Assembly: GCA_035236585.1 (NCBI GenBank)
Contig: CP141136.1
Span: 53,523,136 to 53,587,135, forward strand
DNA: 64,000 nucleotides
Origin: Warburgia ugandensis
Lineage: Eukaryota > Streptophyta > Magnoliopsida > Canellales > Canellaceae
Direction of reading: 5' to 3'
Translations under genes and position numbers: made by a program
Part shown: positions 12,149-24,142 of the stretch, one piece after another
Layout: each line of letters starts with the position of its first letter
Position numbering within the stretch: position 1 is the first letter of the stretch
The notes under the pieces: model-generated
The model's input: only the letters and a program-made list of their open reading frames with translations
Told to the model about the DNA's origin: nothing
Databases searched by the model: none

Positions 12149-12240
12149 GGTGACATTTGATTGGCTAAAGAAAAAATTTTAACTTCATTTCCTCAAACTT
12201 TTTTTGTTTTCTATTTTTTTCCAACTAATCAAATGTCACC
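12149..12240. mobile_element. Hairpin MITE 2, tandem relative of hairpin 1
   Basis: GGTGACATTTGATTGG at the left end matches the complement of CTAATCAAATGTCACC at the right end. The interior (TTTTTTGTTTTCTATTTTTTTCC) matches that of hairpin 1. The two hairpins lie head to tail, either as two insertions or as a local duplication. Outer GTGCAGG and CTTGCACC add a few more paired bases beyond the boundaries given. Confidence 0.75.
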
Positions 12241-13491
12241 TTCTTCTTGCACCTGAATGAATATATATAAGCAAGTCTCTTAAGGTTATAGCACAATGAA
12301 AGCATGGAACCCAATTCATCTCTTCAAGGCGTCCTAAGAATTTTGAGCTACAATTGTTCAGTCATTGTAATTTTTTGTTTATGAAATATCCGATGGAAGA
12401 GCAATCAAATGAGTTCGATCATCCACATTAGGCCCCTTCAGCCTTCACGCAAGAGTGGGGCCCTTTGCACCGACGTGCCAGATACGAGGTTTCCGTCTAA
12501 AGCAACTAACAAGTGTAGTGGCAAACAAACTGGAGAGAATAGTTTCATTAACAGCCCATAATCTTCAATAAAAAGTTGGCCGATAAAGAAAAGACCGAAA
12601 AGAATGGGTAGAAGTTCTGGCAAAGGTGGTGGAAATATCACTTGAAAAAACTGGCTTAAAGACGTTGGACATCATGAGTTGAAAAGAAGGTGGTAAATTA
12701 AGTGGCATTCACCCGTTCATTTTCATTTGTGGCTTTACTACTTAGGTGGTGAACTGATCAGATACCCTTAACACTCTGATATCATAGTTTAAGAGTTAGA
12801 AATCCCTGGAATCCTTACTGGCAAGCCTCTTGGGCGTGGACTCTTAATGGGACTCGTAGTGGAAACATCAACAATCCTAGCAGCCAAGGAACGGGCTGTA
12901 AATCCATTGATACCAAAAATACGTTTGATTATAAATATACATTTACTGAGGAACTGTACATGTATAAGAACAGTTAATTTATGAGGGCTGTTGTATGGTG
13001 CATGCGGATGTAAATATAAGCAGGCAAAAGTATAGGTAGACCCACTTTCCTTAATGATCTGAACTTACATTCTAGGCTATCCTCGGGATGAGCTACACAC
13101 CAACATTACAACCCATAAGGTAATTCCATGCTCCTTATTTCTGGCCTTCAAATGCCATTAAAAAAGAGCAAAAACCAATGATTTACATTCATCACCCAAA
13201 GCACCACAACATCAAAGGCTTACAATCATCTACTAGTGGATAATTTTCACATGTCTATCATCCATAGTACATGTAACCAGATGAATGTATAAGGTTGCAG
13301 TTGCTAGAATAGGACTTGGGATTTTAGCCAGTTAATATTTTCCATGTTAGATATGCGCCATCCACCAGATACGAGCTTCATATTTGATTACCAAAATACG
13401 TTTAACTAGTACTAGAACTGACCAATTGGCATCATTTTCAAGCCATTAGAGATCCAAAGTTGAACTACCAAGTGGTGCAGCTCGAGATATA
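12241..13491. other. Unassigned DNA left of the split copia element
   Basis: About 1.25 kb with slightly higher G+C at 12420-12660. Both strands there give a short open frame of about 67 codons, but I recognise neither. No other feature is evident. Confidence 0.45.
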
Positions 13492-13643
13492 TGTTAGAGA
13501 GATTACAGGAGATTATAATAATATACACAGAGATTACCAACATAATTTGTAGATATTACAGAGATTCTATCTCTAACGATTAGAAATATTTTAATATATA
13601 AACACCATGCATTATTTAAGAAAAAATAACTTGAACTGCTTCA
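13492..13643 (+). repeat. 5' LTR of the split copia element
   Basis: A TGTTAGAGAG... repeat of about 152 bp ending AACTTGAACTGCTTCA. The copy at 34625-34763 starts and ends the same way, at roughly 80% identity by eye. A degraded primer-site-like TGCCACCAGAGTCC follows at 13653. The 5 bp to the left are ATATA. The right boundary could be about 9 bp further on, because TTTTAC also matches the other copy. Confidence 0.75.
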
Positions 13644-15141
13644 TGTTTTACCTGCCACCAGAGTCCATTTGATCTTCCATATTGTGGATCGCATTTTTTA
13701 TCTCCGATCTCCGATCCTGCTCCTCTACTCCTTCACCGTTTCCCTTGCCCACTTCTGCGTCTTGGACAGAACGCTGCTATTACTCCAACAACAGCAACAT
13801 TGCGATCCTCATTCTGATATTGTAGTACACTAGATCCTTGCGATCGAGTGAAATGCTAGCGCCTCCCAACTGGGCAGATACGGCAAGGCTTCAAATTCAC
13901 CCTCGTAGGTATTTTAGGCCCTGAGATGTAGAGCGGTTTCTTTCCTATCACCACCTATCTCACAGTTGAAAGTGTCATCACTCCAATCATTTCTCGATCT
14001 CTATCGTAGACTCATCGCAGGTTGCTGATCTCCCATCGATCTTGATCGCAGATTCATCACCTATTGCCGATCTCCCACAACGATCGCCAGTGACAGAAGT
14101 TCTATCATCACCATTGAGCAGCCATTCCCCATCACGGTCTTGGCTCTCCAACAGTCGCCAGGCTTTCCTCTCTAACAGTTGTCGGTTTTCCCCATCGCAG
14201 CTTTCCCTATCTTCAACAGTCACTGGCTTTTCCCCCTCTAAGCGATAACTGTGTGCGCCGGTTTTCCTCTGATTTGCATTTGTTTTTGTTCTTCGAAAGG
14301 CTCACGCGCCTTCTTCACAGCAACAGTGGAGGGAAGATCTATCGAAATCTCAGTCACGATCACTTCGGTAGAGAACTGATTGTCTTTGCTGACCAACCAA
14401 ATATCCCTCCTTTCTGGCGAACAGTGTCCCCCAGCATACTACATCTTCAGATTCCTATTTAATGATCATCTATGCGAAGTAATATTAGATTCGAGTAAAG
14501 TGGGCAAGTTGCGAAATAAATAGAGAGTTGAATCAAAATAATTTGTTTTTAACTTCTATTTCTTTTAAATGGGAAATGATAATTATAATAAAATATACGA
14601 TGAACTAACATTTATTGAATTTGAAAAAGAGTCAAAACAAATGGTTGAATCCTTTTCTAGATATATAAGAAATCATTGATTAATAATAAGATAAGTAAGT
14701 CAATAACTTTTGGAACTCGATACATTGATTGAATCATTTACTATTACTGAATCTAAAAAAAGAGATAAAAGCCACTGAAAATATTATGTGATTGATTGGT
14801 ATTCAAAATATAGAATTTGAGTAATGTAGGTGAGTCCTATAAGGCAATCAATGGACCTCTAGAATCTTGTAAACCCCCCTAGAATCCCTCATTTTAGTCA
14901 GCAGTCTATGGCTACCTAAACATTACTTTATACATCAAGTAGTCTTCTTCGCCACTCCATCATTTTGCTATTGGTGCCCCTACTATTTTGTCCCACTAGC
15001 AATAATTTGTATTCACCAACCCCTACTTTGCTATACATACCCCTTCTGTTTCGTCTTATTGGCAATAATTCTTACTTCTTATTTTACCATTGACACCCCC
15101 TCTACTTTTTCGTCCCATTGAATCATTTCACCATTGCCATC
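13644..15141 (+). other. Leader of the split copia element
   Basis: Untranslated stretch of about 1.5 kb between the 5' LTR and gag. Its left half is C/T-rich with runs of CATCACC/CATCGCAG motifs and some open frames on both strands without recognisable domains. Its right end (14950-15120) is a degenerate three-fold repeat around CCCCTACT-TTTCGTCCCA-TTGGCAATAATT. The length is unusual for a copia leader, so part may be extra inserted DNA. Confidence 0.55.
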
Positions 15142-15770
15142 ATGAATTCACACGTTGATGTCAAATCTATTAATATTGAATTAGATGGTAACAATTGGCT
15201 ACATTGAGCAAAAGCAAAGACATCTGTCCGTAAAAGTATAGGACTCTGGACAATCATCATAGGGGAATCATTATGGCTGTTTGATCTGTAGAAATTTGTG
15301 GAATGGGATACACCCACGCAATTTCTGTGATGAAAATTTGAATATGATCTTGCTCAAGATGTGTAGCACAATCTCAAATCCACTTATCTTTAGACTAATC
15401 TTGCCAGAAGACATCAGTTAGAATTGAAAATTTGTCGTTTGTGACAACAACCCGGACAACATATCTCTAAGTATTATGTGCAAATATAAGTCCTATGAGA
15501 ACAAATAGTGCTTACTAAACCAGAATAAACTCATACTCACAGGGAATATCAATAACTTCATCAACAAATCCATCTCTTTTAGTTTCATATCACACTCATT
15601 GATGAGTTTGAAGCATTACGTAGTTCCATTATTCATCGCTCTCCTATACAAATAGTTCAAAGTGTTCTTCCAGAACTTAGTGCCGAGCAAACTTGCAAAG
15701 AACTTCTTTCCAAGTCACTGTTAGATCTCGTACTTACCACCACTCATCACTCCTGATTTTCTAAATCCCC
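15142..15770 (+). pseudogene. Copia gag (UBN2 type) pseudogene
   Basis: From the ATG at 15142 the frame reads INIELDGNNWLH, then a stop (TGA where TGG/Trp is usual), then AKAKTSV and LWTIIIGES, the classic start of plant copia Gag. Later blocks include RRHQLELKI, HISKYYVQI and VLPELSAEQTCKELLSKS near 15660-15720, in the correct order. Many stops and frameshifts interrupt it. It would encode the particle-forming coat protein of the element. Confidence 0.85.
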
Positions 15771-17500
15771 TACTAATGTCAAGAACTCTTTCTACAAGTA
15801 ATGTTGAAAAAAGGATCTTTGGAAGAATGATTGCTTACGTCTTCAGCATCAAAATAAAGAAAGTCCTTTTCATGCTTCTATGGCTACTAATTCACCTTAT
15901 GCACTCTTTATATCCTTTGCACTTGGTACAGGAGTTTTACTCTCAGAGATCCATGAAGTTTTTTACGATCTGTTCAATTAGACCGCATCCCGTAATGGTC
16001 TTTCTAGCATTGGTAATCATTCTAATGCCTCTGCCTCTATCCCACCAGGTATGTTTAGTAACTCCACTTTGTTTTTGGACTCATAAGCATCAAATCATAT
16101 AGCTCACTCAACATGCCGTTTTGTACCTTCTTATATTAAACAACCATATATCCATTCACATTGCCAATAACACTTGATTATCTATCACACGCATTAGAGT
16201 AATCAAAACTAGTGGCTTAGCCTTACACAATGTTTTACTCGTTCCTCATCTTACAATGAATTGGATATTTATCAGCCAATTATGTGATCAAGGATATCAT
16301 ATCATTTTCATTGATACTAAATGTGTTGTGGAAGATCCACGGATCGAAAAGATATGTGAGATTAAGATTCAAAGTAGGCACCTTTACTACCTTTAGTCCC
16401 TTTACCTGCCCATTCTATCCCACATTGCTACCTCCACTCACATTGAGTTATGGCATGAGTGCTTGGTCATCCTTCTTTACCTCATCTTCATAAATTCATA
16501 TCTAATTGATCTTTAGGCAAAGTACCTAATATTCAGTATCTACATTGTGAACATTATATATTTGGCAAACAACCTATTCTCCATTTTTCTCATAGTCCTA
16601 TTAAAACTATTGCTCCTTTTGATATGATTCATAGTGATGTTTGGTCTTCCTTTGTTGAAAGTCTTACTAGTACTAGCTATTATGTTTTGTTCATTGATGA
16701 TTTTTTACATTTCACATGGATCTATATCACACACTCCAAATATGAGGTTTATCAAAATTATGTGAAGTTCACCAACATGATCTACACAAAATATTCAAAA
16801 AGAATCAAAATATTTAGATCTAATTCTAGTGGTAAATTTCACTCACGACAATTTTTAAACCTTCTTGCATCTCATGATATCATGCCTCAGCTTTCATGTT
16901 CTGATACACCATAACAAAATTGGGTCTCTGAATGCAAATACATGCATATTGTTGAAACCATTCATACACTTCTCCTCTCCTCACAACTCCTGCCAACATT
17001 TTGGGGAGACATTACTTTAACCTCCACGTACCTCATTAACTGAACACCCACTACCTTATTACACCATAAACACCTTCTAAAACTTTTGCATGGATCGCCA
17101 CCATTATATCATCATCTCAAAAAATTTGGATCCACATGATTTGTACTTTTACCCCATAATGAATATACCTAGCTTTCTACTCTATCAATCTTGTGTATTT
17201 TTGTTGGGTATGGCATTGAGCAAAAGGGATATAGGTATCACAACCCCAACACTAGCTGTATTTGAGTATCTTGGAATGTCATCTTTTGAGAACAAATTCC
17301 TTTTATGATACTTTCCCAAAATTGCTCTAGTCCTCGTACCACCTTTAGTGATCCATTTCCCAAAACCTATCTACCACCTACTCCAATAGCTCCTCCCAAT
17401 CCTCCACCCTCGCTGCCACCACCTTCTCCCACTCTTACGACTTCTCAATTTATAGCTCCCAATCTCCATCCATCACCCTCCCACAAAACTTAATGATTAC
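15771..17500 (+). pseudogene. Copia protease and integrase pseudogene
   Basis: Protease: FLDS then a stop then ASNHIAHS at about 16072, where the catalytic motif is normally DSGAS. It is followed by IKTSGLALHNVLLVPHL and LCDQGYHIIF. Integrase: PFDMIHSDVW at about 16615 and YYVLFIDDF at 16680 keep two of the catalytic acidic sites. The EN.. region that should hold the third (after the CSDTP ending at 16914) is broken. FVGYGIEQKGYRYHNPNT at about 17205 is the conserved piece after the core. A proline-rich linker (17370-17490) leads to the RT. Confidence 0.85.
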
Positions 17501-17559
17501 TACTGCTATGCCACTAATATTTTTAATCTCCATTAGCCTCATACCTACAGGGAAGCGAG

Positions 17560-18360
17560 CTTACAACCTAAATGGGTTTAAGACATGTAGACCAAATTGC
17601 AAGCCCTTGTTAAGACCAATACTTGGGATCTCACCTCCTTGCCACTAGACAAATTAGTTATTAGTTGTAGGTGGATCTACAAAATCAAAACTAAGGCTAA
17701 TGATTTGATTGAGTGCTACGAGGCATGACTTGTGTCTAAAGGCTTCATGCAAGAATACATACTTGATTATGAAGAAATATTTGCTCATGTTGCTCATATG
17801 ACCATTGTTCGTACCCTAGTTGTTGTCACTCCCATTCATTCTTGGCCACTTCGCCAAATGGATGTCAAGAAAGCATTTCCTCATGGAGACCTCCATGAGA
17901 CAGTCTATATGGAGCCACTTCCTGGTCTTCCTCCAAACAAATGCAAGTCTTTAGTCTTTGTTGTGCTCTCTATGGACTCAAGAAAGTACCTCGAGCATGG
18001 TTCGAGAAATTCTCCTCTAATATCACTTGCTTTGGGTTCTAACAGAGTAACAATGACTCAACTTTGTTTATCCTTCACACAAAACATGATGTCTTTCTAT
18101 TACTATATATTGATGATATTATTATTGCTAGGAGTGATGCTGTTGAGGCTAATGTCACCAAGTCGTTTCTTTCTCATACTTTTGAAATGAAAGATTTAGG
18201 CCTCCTAGGCTACTTTCTTGGCATCAAAGTTCAATACAATCACTACGATTATCTTCTTTCTCTGATCAAGTATACCTCTGAGATTCTCAATCTTTTGCAT
18301 CTTTCGAATGACAAAACATGCAATACTGTGCTTATTGTTAATGTCAAGCTTTGATAATTG
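17560..18360 (+). pseudogene. Copia reverse transcriptase pseudogene
   Basis: It reads LVISCRWIYKIKTKAND, LVSKGFMQEYILDYEEIFA, the DVKKAFPHGDL palm motif (normally DVKNAFLHGDL) and, after a frameshift, the catalytic YIDD at 18106-18117. The match continues with EMKDLGLLGYFLGIKV. The catalytic aspartates survive although the frame is broken several times. It would copy element RNA into DNA. It follows integrase, as in all Ty1/copia elements and unlike Ty3/gypsy. Confidence 0.9.
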
Positions 18361-18374
18361 GATGGTGAACCTCT

Positions 18375-18933
18375 ATGAAATCCAACTCTTATCGCCAACT
18401 AGTCAAAATGCTCACATATCTCACTATCACTAGACTATACATTATTAATGATGTTCATATAGTATACCAAGTATTGTCTACTCCACATACTGATCACTAT
18501 GATGTTGTTTTAAAGATTATTCATTATCTTCATAGGACACTTCGCAAAAGCCTTCTCTCCTTTTCATTGGCTTCGATTCTTCGAGCATATTCTAATGCTG
18601 AATAGGGAGGCGATGTCACAGATCAAAAATTCACTATATGATATCTTCTCTTTCTAGGAGAGCCTTCAATCTCTTGGAAAAGTAAGAACTAGGATATTGT
18701 GTCTAGATCCAACATAGAGTCAAAATATCATGCCCTTCTAATACTACTTGTAAGATACATTGCCTTTGTCGATTACTCTCACATTTTACTATCCTACAAT
18801 CTCTACCTATTCATATTCATTGTGCAACAAAAATGCCATTCATATAACTCATAATGCAATCTTTCAAAAGTGAACAAAACACATTGAAATAGACTGTCAT
18901 GTCACTCACCGGCATTATCAAATGGGCACTACT
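18375..18933 (+). pseudogene. Copia RNase H, left part, cut by insertion
   Basis: It reads YRQLVKMLTYLTITR, then AYSNAE followed by a stop where Trp is usual, then SRSNIESKYHALL, and near the end KTH-IEIDCHVTHRHYQMGT fragments. At that point the match stops abruptly and a CACTA-type terminus starts (18934). The missing C-terminal residues resume at about 34490. The domain would degrade the RNA strand during reverse transcription. Confidence 0.85.
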
Positions 18934-19150
18934 CACTACTACATAGTAGGCTTTTAAAGTTGATAAAAAAAAATGCTAATAGAAGTTGGTTAAAAAATAA
19001 CTTCTATCGAGCCGGTTTCGAAAATATATAACTTTTGAAGTTGTTTAGCTAAACAACTTCAAAAGTACAGACTTTTAAAGTTGTTTAGTAAACAACTTTA
19101 AAAGTTATCAATTTTCAAAGTTGTTTAACAAATGACTTTAAAAGTTTGTA
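18934..19150. repeat. CACTA 3' terminal and subterminal repeats
   Basis: The terminus is followed by an array of about six 15-bp units, CTTTTAAAGTTGTTTA and its complement TAAACAACTTTAAAAG, several arranged as adjacent inverted pairs. In the En/Spm group such subterminal motifs bind the element's own TNP1-type DNA-binding protein. The motif match to the set at 33565-33725 is direct evidence that both belong to one element family. Confidence 0.75.
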
Positions 19151-19455
19151 CTTCTTCTTTTTTCACATTGCAATCACTACCTATATTTCTACATTCAATG
19201 TAACACCTGATATAATTTTCTTACAATCTTTATATACATGAAAAATAAGCATACATTTACTTCCACATTGGGCACAAAACATCCAAATTTATCATTATCC
19301 ATCCACATCTATCTTGAAAAGACATTATAAAAGAAACTATAACGCATGCATTTACTACAACATCCACGTTCACTTCATTTGTAAGTCTATACACATTCGC
19401 ATTTACTTTCACACTTTAAGTTCCCCTCATTCATTATCCTACAAAAGTTATATAA

Positions 19456-20775
19456 TTCAATGAATATAATAAAAACTAATCCCCATATTAACTTCATTTA
19501 CAAGCTCCAAATTCACTTCATTCATACTCATTTACTCCAAACTCCAAGTTTTAACTCATTCATTGCTTAATATATATATTTCAAAGAAAAAAAATGAAAA
19601 CTAAAAGAATACATTTACACTTTCCCTATTCATATTTGTTTTCGAAACCTTAAAAAAACTAACAAATTGGTAACAAAGCTTATTCAATTAGAGTGGTTCG
19701 GCATGAAGAAGGCAAAGCAAAAATAAATCATCACACTAGTGGCTAGACTTGAAGGTGGGTGAAAACAATTCATCACTGTAGTGGCAAAATAAAATGGCCG
19801 GAACAAATATTCAAGGTTTGGGCATCCAACTGCCTTCTATTCCTATATTCTATGGAGAAAATTATGAATTTTGAAGTATGAAGATGAAAAGTCTCTTTCT
19901 ATAGAGATATTTATGAGATTTGGTTGAAATTGGCTATGTGAAACTTGAGCAATCACAACTCTTACAAATATTCAAAGAGGAGCTTTGAAGGACACCAAAA
20001 AGAGAGATGCAAAAGCCTTGTTCTTCTTTCAACAAGCAATTTCAAATAATTTATTTCTAAAAATCATGAGAGCTTCAAAGGCTAAGAAAGTATGGAGCAT
20101 TATATAAGAGCAGTTTTATAGGTACAAAGGTGAGAATGATTAAACTACAAGTTCCTAAAAGCAAGTTAGAGAATAGGCAGATGAAAGAATCTAAAACTTT
20201 AAAAGAATATTTCTCTAGAGTATTGAAGTAGTGAATCAAATGGGGATATATGGTGAACTTCTAACAGATAAAAAAGTTGTCAAAAATATTTTGATTAGTT
20301 TGCTTGAAAATAATCATTCCATGGTCATAGTTATTGAAGAAATAAAAGAAATCTCCAATCTAAGTTTTCAAGAGTTGATGGCATCACTACAAACTCATGA
20401 ACAAAGGTTGTTGAGGCACTCTGAAAAATTTGTTAAAAGTGCTCTTCAATTTAAAATAAATTTAATTTAAAAAAAATATGCCAACATCTCAAGAACATTA
20501 AAATGGAGAACCATATAGAAGAGGTAGTCATGAAAGAGGAACTAGCCTAAGGAAAAGAGGAAGTTGCAATTATAACATAAATATAACAGTAGAAAATTTC
20601 AAATAGAAGTATAGGTATTTCCCTATATTCAATGAATATAATGAAAATCAACCCCCGTATTTACTTTATTTACAAGTTCCAAATTCACTTCATCCATACT
20701 TACTCAGTTACTCCCACGCTCAAAAAATATATATTTTTTAAAGAAAATAATAAAAACTAAAAGAACATACACTTT
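19456..20775 (+). mobile_element. Copia gag (UBN2) fragment flanked by direct repeats
   Basis: A gag remnant at 19795-20460 reads GLGIQLPSIPIFYGENYEF, then YFSRV, then VNQMGIYGELLTDKKVVKN and LMASLQTHEQRLLRHSEKF. This is the UBN2 Gag domain of Tnt1/RE-like copia elements. It is bounded by a direct repeat of about 150 bp (19456-19606 and 20622-20770) sharing ATTCAATGAATATAAT and AAAACTAAAAGAA. The repeat is not TG...CA, so it is not an obvious LTR pair. It may be a segment captured by or duplicated within the CACTA element. Confidence 0.65.
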
Positions 20776-21370
20776 ATTATGTATTTTATATCATGTAGTT
20801 ACTCTAAGTGTTCTGATTGAAACTCATTACATACTTAGCTCATTCGCTTCGTATTTCATTGAGATTTCTTCTAAAGTAACTCTTCTTGTTTGCTGACTCA
20901 GAAAGCACATCATCGTGTAATATAACATATTTAATTCAGGTCACATTCTTTTAGTTGGATCCATAAATAAATAAATAACTCTAAAAATATATAATATTAT
21001 GAAAAGTAAAAAGTGTCTTACCTTTCTTAATTGAGAGACACCAACACCATTGAATATTAGGATCTTCATGTATCTCAGAACATAGTAACTCCACTCATAA
21101 TCAGACTATTGTCTAGGGCACTACGCAACAAGGAAATAAGAAGAATTTATAAAACATTATTTGTAATATTATAATTTTAATTAGTGGTAAAATAGAGTAA
21201 TTAACTATTTTCTATACCTTAACATTCTTTCAAGTGAGTTCAATGGTTGTACAGTCTTGGTCAAATTAGCCCACGTTAAGCATGCTCTACTAATTTAAAT
21301 TTCAAATGCATTATAAATAAATAACAAATTATTTATCTACACATAATAAATGAAAAGAATAGAAGCTTAC
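20776..21370 (-). other. 3' end of the CACTA TNP1-like gene region
   Basis: AT-rich DNA directly downstream, on the minus strand, of the protease-like exon. On that strand ACLTWANLTKTVQP at about 21285-21230 resembles protein sequence and may be a further exon, but I cannot assign it. Confidence 0.35.
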
Positions 21371-21690
21371 TTATTTATAATTTCTACGAGGGCAGGATGG
21401 ATGTGCGATTCACAAGAATAAAAAGAGAAAGCCTGCCCACCATGCGCATCTAAAATGAGCAATATCCAAAAGCCCTATATAGACAATCATATGAATGTTA
21501 ATCAAAGTTAACAATCCTTAAGTATAGAATAAGTTGGCGAGCTAATAAGAAATTTAAAAATTACCCACTATTATAGGGAATCATTAAGCACTATTCCTTA
21601 GAGCACCGAAAGAAGCCTAGTAAAATATCATCAACACACCTCTATATCAAAAATTGCTCCACTGCTCTACACATGATGCCAGGGCCAAGG
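21371..21690 (-). pseudogene. Ulp1/C48 cysteine protease-like module of a CACTA ORF
   Basis: Two exon-like pieces sit on the minus strand. The upstream piece (about 21680 to 21565) ends CLMIPYNSG followed by GT. The downstream piece begins after an AG at 21475 and reads GFWILLILDAHGGQAFSFYS. Together they match the PYN-G-HW-LL-I block around the catalytic His of the SUMO-protease-like (Ulp1) domains often fused to plant CACTA and Mutator proteins. The His of the HW pair is absent and the two pieces do not join in frame, so it is dead. In-frame stops also occur in the upstream piece. Confidence 0.65.
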
Positions 21691-21699
21691 AATTAGTAA

Positions 21700-22800
21700 A
21701 GTATACCCTTAACCTTGAAAAGACTAATTGCACCATTCAAGAAGCTATATAAATAAAATAATTAATTATTACCTATACCATGAAAATATAACATCTAGTT
21801 GTCGTATATTTTATAAGCAAATATGTGCATATACCCCAAGTAGGAGACAATGTGAGGGTGCTCGAGTTAATCTCATAGGCAAACTTATAATGGGTCCTCT
21901 ACCATAAGTGACACTTTAACAATGTCATCGGCAAGCACTCTCTCCTTGATTCGTATGGGGTTGATTACCCTATCTTTATTTATGAGACTGTAGATTAACC
22001 TTAGAAATTAAGACGTGTTAAGTGAGACTTCCACACAATCCATAGACACTTATTAAAAAAGATGTAAAAAAAATTAGCTAAATAATATTAGTTAATGAAG
22101 AGGATTTAATTTATGATGAAAAAAACAAACATATACACAAGTACATGTTCCATTGGTGTGACAATAACTAATGGTGCAACGGCGAGGGACCTCAATGGTA
22201 CATGCTCAAATGGAGGACCAACTAACCCAAGTTTTCACAAGTGTTGGCAGGTCCTGAAGTGCCCATCAAGGGCACTAACACATACCATGGGGTGATCATC
22301 ACCACCTACACCTCACTTCTTGGCATAGTGGAATGTGTAACCCACCTACTATCCCATTCAACAACACTTGTTCCTAGTTTCCATATCCCAACAGAATGTT
22401 GTAGCAAGCGATAACCCAATCGTATAAAGTTAAGAAACAATTAAATTGAGATCTCTAACTAAAAATTACTGATGAGTAAGGTAGTATGATAAGATACATA
22501 CCGTGGACTCTATAGGAATGACTAGTGCCTCTAACTAAGCAACATGATATGCAACTGCTTATCTAACGATTACAATATTTTCTATTTTTAAAGGGAATTG
22601 TGTGCTAGCATTAGCATCCAAAGCCATGGTAATGGACATTCACTTAGTATGTGGCGGCATACTAATTTTGTGCAAAATAGTTTATTCATGCTCAACCATG
22701 ATGTTTTAACGAGAATCTAGGGCTAATAGGCATTGACCCACATGCAAATTATATATACAATAGAGAGATTAATTTAGAGAATTATTAGAGAAGGATAATG
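21700..22800 (-). pseudogene. Probable middle part of the CACTA TNP1-like gene, decayed
   Basis: Exon-like minus-strand stretches include VLADDIVKVSLMVEDP near 21930 and VPLMGTSGPANTCEN near 22230. They fall between the N-terminal domain (25540-26059) and the protease module (21371-21690), where the rest of the same gene is expected. I recognise no named domain in them, so the assignment is by position and style only. Confidence 0.4.
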
Positions 22801-22809
22801 AAAATTCTC

Positions 22810-24061
22810 TTTTTTGTTCATATAATTGTTGTTTAACCGCACGTGCATGGACTATTGTAGTGTAGCTTATGTAAGTACGGGTCGATCCCATAGGGGCTTG
22901 CTTTAAGAATTTGGAGTTTTAATAAAACTTAATTATTTAAAAATTAAAATTAAATGAAAAAAATTAACAGAAAGATAATTCAGACTTTAGATGTGTTTAA
23001 TCAATGAAATTACGGAGCTCTAATCTAAAGAAAACAAAATTTTAAGTAAAAAAATAAGAAAATTTCTCTTCCCTAGATTTCTTATCATCAATTTCTTCAA
23101 ATATGTTCTTCTAAAAGTTGATTAGCCTTCATCAACATCTTCATTACTTCATTGATTAAAGATCTAATGGTTGGATTAGTCAAATTCCTCAAAATCTTAA
23201 AGATCTAGACTAAATAGTGAGTTTGGTATTTGGACAGTCTAAATCAAGTTCTATAATTCAGATTAAAGATCAAAGCTGTTAATTAAGCTCAAGGATGTCC
23301 TAAGAATGATGTCTGAAAGTTAATTGAAAATATGATCTAAAACAGAGGAGATATTGAGAAATCTTGTTTGTTAAGGCTAACCCGTTGATTAGGTTAAGCC
23401 TTAATAAATCTGGTTTGGATTGTGCAATTCCTGATAAGCAAAACATAGTAGAATAGACAGGGACACAAAACAAATTAAAAGAGGACACATATGTAATTAA
23501 TGAAAGTCAGTAAAGGGCAAAATGGAATTTAAAGGAAAAAAAATTTCAAAATTAGAAAACTGATGGAAGAAGAGATGGAAGCTAGAGGAGATTGTCGGAG
23601 ACGATGGAGAGGTGCATACACTAGTGGAATTAGATGGTGGAGGCAAGTCGAGCAAGGGAGCTTGGGGTGTCGTCTGGCTTCTAGAGCAAAGGAAGCCAAG
23701 ATCGACGATGCTAGACAAACAAGGGCGATCTGGGCCGTGGAGGTGCCGATGTGGAAGAGTAGGACAGACTAGAGATCTGAGTTTGGTAGGGAACGAAGGA
23801 GATAGGAGGGGGCCAGTGCATGCACCAAGCAATGGAAGCCGAATGAACCTGGAATGTCATCTGGCTTAATTGAGGATTGCCGGTCAATGAATGTGTAGAC
23901 CAGTGATGGCAACTTTGTGGGGTAAACAAACAAGGAGTTGAGCAGTTGGGTGCATGAAGACCATGCCAGTGATGATGAAGGGACCTGGCGGTGATGTGCA
24001 ACAGTGCTGGGCAGAGCAACTAGGCAGTGTCCAGATGGTTGGTTGCTAGCAAAGAGGACCC

Positions 24062-24142
<81 letters not shown>

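Noticed and set aside
23497-24019. Overlapping ORFs on both strands (about 70-110 codons)
   Set aside because: They mirror each other in a GC-richer patch of a retroelement-like insertion; no domain is recognised.
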